From NCBI RefSeq assembly GCF_002831685.1, contig NZ_CP025119.1, positions 3,186,501 through 3,250,500 on the forward strand: a stretch of 64,000 nt of DNA. Reading direction: 5' to 3'. Each line of letters opens with the position of its first letter. The first letter of the stretch is position 1. This DNA comes from Polaribacter sp. ALD11. GTDB taxonomy: Bacteria; Bacteroidota; Bacteroidia; Flavobacteriales; Flavobacteriaceae. This document shows positions 63,292 to 64,000 of the stretch, piece after piece. Made by a program: the position numbers and the translations under genes. The notes below the pieces were generated by a model that was not told the origin of the DNA, ran no database searches, and was given only the letters and a program-made list of their open reading frames with translations.

Positions 63292-64000
63292 TTATAGCGC
63301 TTTGCTGAAAATCCGTTTCCAGCTTTTCTTTTTGGGTTGAATATTTGTGTTATTTTCTTGATTGAATTTTGCTACAATTTCGGGTTCGTGTAATTTGTAA
63401 AACTCAGGGTCGAAATTAGCATCTGCTAAATACTCTACTACATGTGCTATGGTTTTTTTTTCGGTTAACCATTTATCAAAAATTTCATGACGCATTCGAA
63501 TTCCGAAAGTATTTATACCTAAAAACAGATGTGTATTTTTGTCAAAAGAAATGGTAATACATTTTTGTTCTTTAGGGTGTTGCCATTGAAAATAACCTTC
63601 GTTTTCTTGCTTGCTTTTTTCGCTAAAAACCCAACCATAGGTTTGGTATTCAATATCTAAAAACTTTGCAGAATTAAACCAATGTCCAGGTTTGTATGCT
63701 GTTTTATTGTCACAAATAGTTTGCGCTAAGGTTTCCCCCATCATTCTACCTGTGTACCAAACAGCTTCAATATTTCTGCGTTGTCCAATCGCTTCATGTT
63801 GTTCTGCACAATCACCAATTGCGTAGATTCCTTTTATGTTAGTTTCTAAAAAACGGTTGACTTTTACACCTCGGCCTAATTCAATTTCAGATTCTTTCAG
63901 AAAATCTACATTAGGTGTAACACCAGCAGTTAAACCAACTACATTGCAGAATATTTCTTCGCCAGTTTCTTCAATAATAATAGATTTTACACGTCCGTCT
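63292..64000 (-). CDS. NAD(P)/FAD-dependent oxidoreductase (partial, runs off the window)
   Basis: The visible part is the C-terminal 235 or so residues on the minus strand; the open frame continues past 64000. Upstream of the ATG at 63744 the frame reads GVKVNRFLETNIKGIYAIGDCAEQ, the second FAD-binding motif of pyridine nucleotide-disulfide type oxidoreductases (NirB-like, rubredoxin reductase-like), so 63744 is not the start. The last 150 residues are a C-terminal extension of unknown function. It ends 61 bases before the polyferredoxin gene and is probably its partner. Confidence 0.85.
   Translation of the reverse strand, partial: DGRVKSIIIEETGEEIFCNVVGLTAGVTPNVDFLKESEIELGRGVKVNRFLETNIKGIYAIGDCAEQHEAIGQRRNIEAVWYTGRMMGETLAQTICDNKTAYKPGHWFNSAKFLDIEYQTYGWVFSEKSKQENEGYFQWQHPKEQKCITISFDKNTHLFLGINTFGIRMRHEIFDKWLTEKKTIAHVVEYLADANFDPEFYKLHEPEIVAKFNQENNTNIQPKKKSWKRIFSKAL

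Overview
The window looks like a chromosomal segment of a low-GC marine-type Bacteroidota, most likely family Flavobacteriaceae (Polaribacter/Tenacibaculum-like). The evidence is the AT-rich coding sequence, recurrent TAnnTTTG -7 promoter boxes, the Bacteroidota-style division and cell-wall (dcw) gene order with a long-tailed FtsZ and an insertion in MraY, many SPII lipoproteins, S9/M1/M20 peptidases and a mevalonate-pathway reductase. The genus is inference; no search was run.

Region 1 (1-15.8 kb) is a complete dcw cluster on the + strand: mraZ, rsmH, an ftsL-like gene, ftsI, murE, mraY, murD, ftsW, murG, murC, ftsQ, ftsA and ftsZ. It is preceded by three 10-bp direct repeats that look like the MraZ operator and closed by a strong hairpin terminator. 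Five of the thirteen genes need a non-ATG start, and murE most likely starts at CTG. Region 2 (15.9-28.6 kb) holds a BlaR1/BlaI-like sensor-repressor pair with an operator dyad, a lipoprotein cyclophilin, a three-gene peptidase operon (M20, S9, M1), tRNA-Leu(UAG), manA, a thioesterase and a tail-specific protease.

Region 3 (28.8-42.7 kb) holds surE, a small membrane protein, lpxB, an NlpC/P60 lipoprotein and comEC on +, then a thioredoxin-like protein and a POT transporter/DPP-IV operon on -. It continues with a class II HMG-CoA reductase carrying an extra DinB-like C-terminal domain, coupled to a GYDIA-type GHMP kinase, then a flavoprotein and a redoxin. Region 4 (42.7-47.7 kb) looks accessory: a lipoprotein plus a HExxH protein whose lipoprotein signal is cut off by an in-frame stop, then a DUF418-like membrane protein, an AraC/GyrI regulator and a DinB protein. 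It is bracketed by structured intergenic sequence and an imperfect direct repeat.

Region 5 (47.7-55.6 kb) is core metabolism: MazG-like, a small membrane protein, aroA, queA, rlmN, a polyprenyl synthetase, a GH3-family protein and a DUF2797 protein. Region 6 (55.6-64 kb, all -) has HAD and LacI genes, a tightly coupled operon of a YwqK/MORN-like protein and three glycosyltransferases, a polyferredoxin-type membrane protein and a truncated FAD/NAD(P) oxidoreductase. Three families of dispersed intergenic palindromes occur at about 29.87, 40.8, 42.1 and 55.55 kb. No CRISPR array, rRNA, insertion sequence or prophage was seen. The strongest leads are the HMGR-DinB fusion with its GHMP kinase, the accessory block at 42.7-47.7 kb, the YwqK-glycosyltransferase operon and the start-codon and operator features of the dcw cluster.
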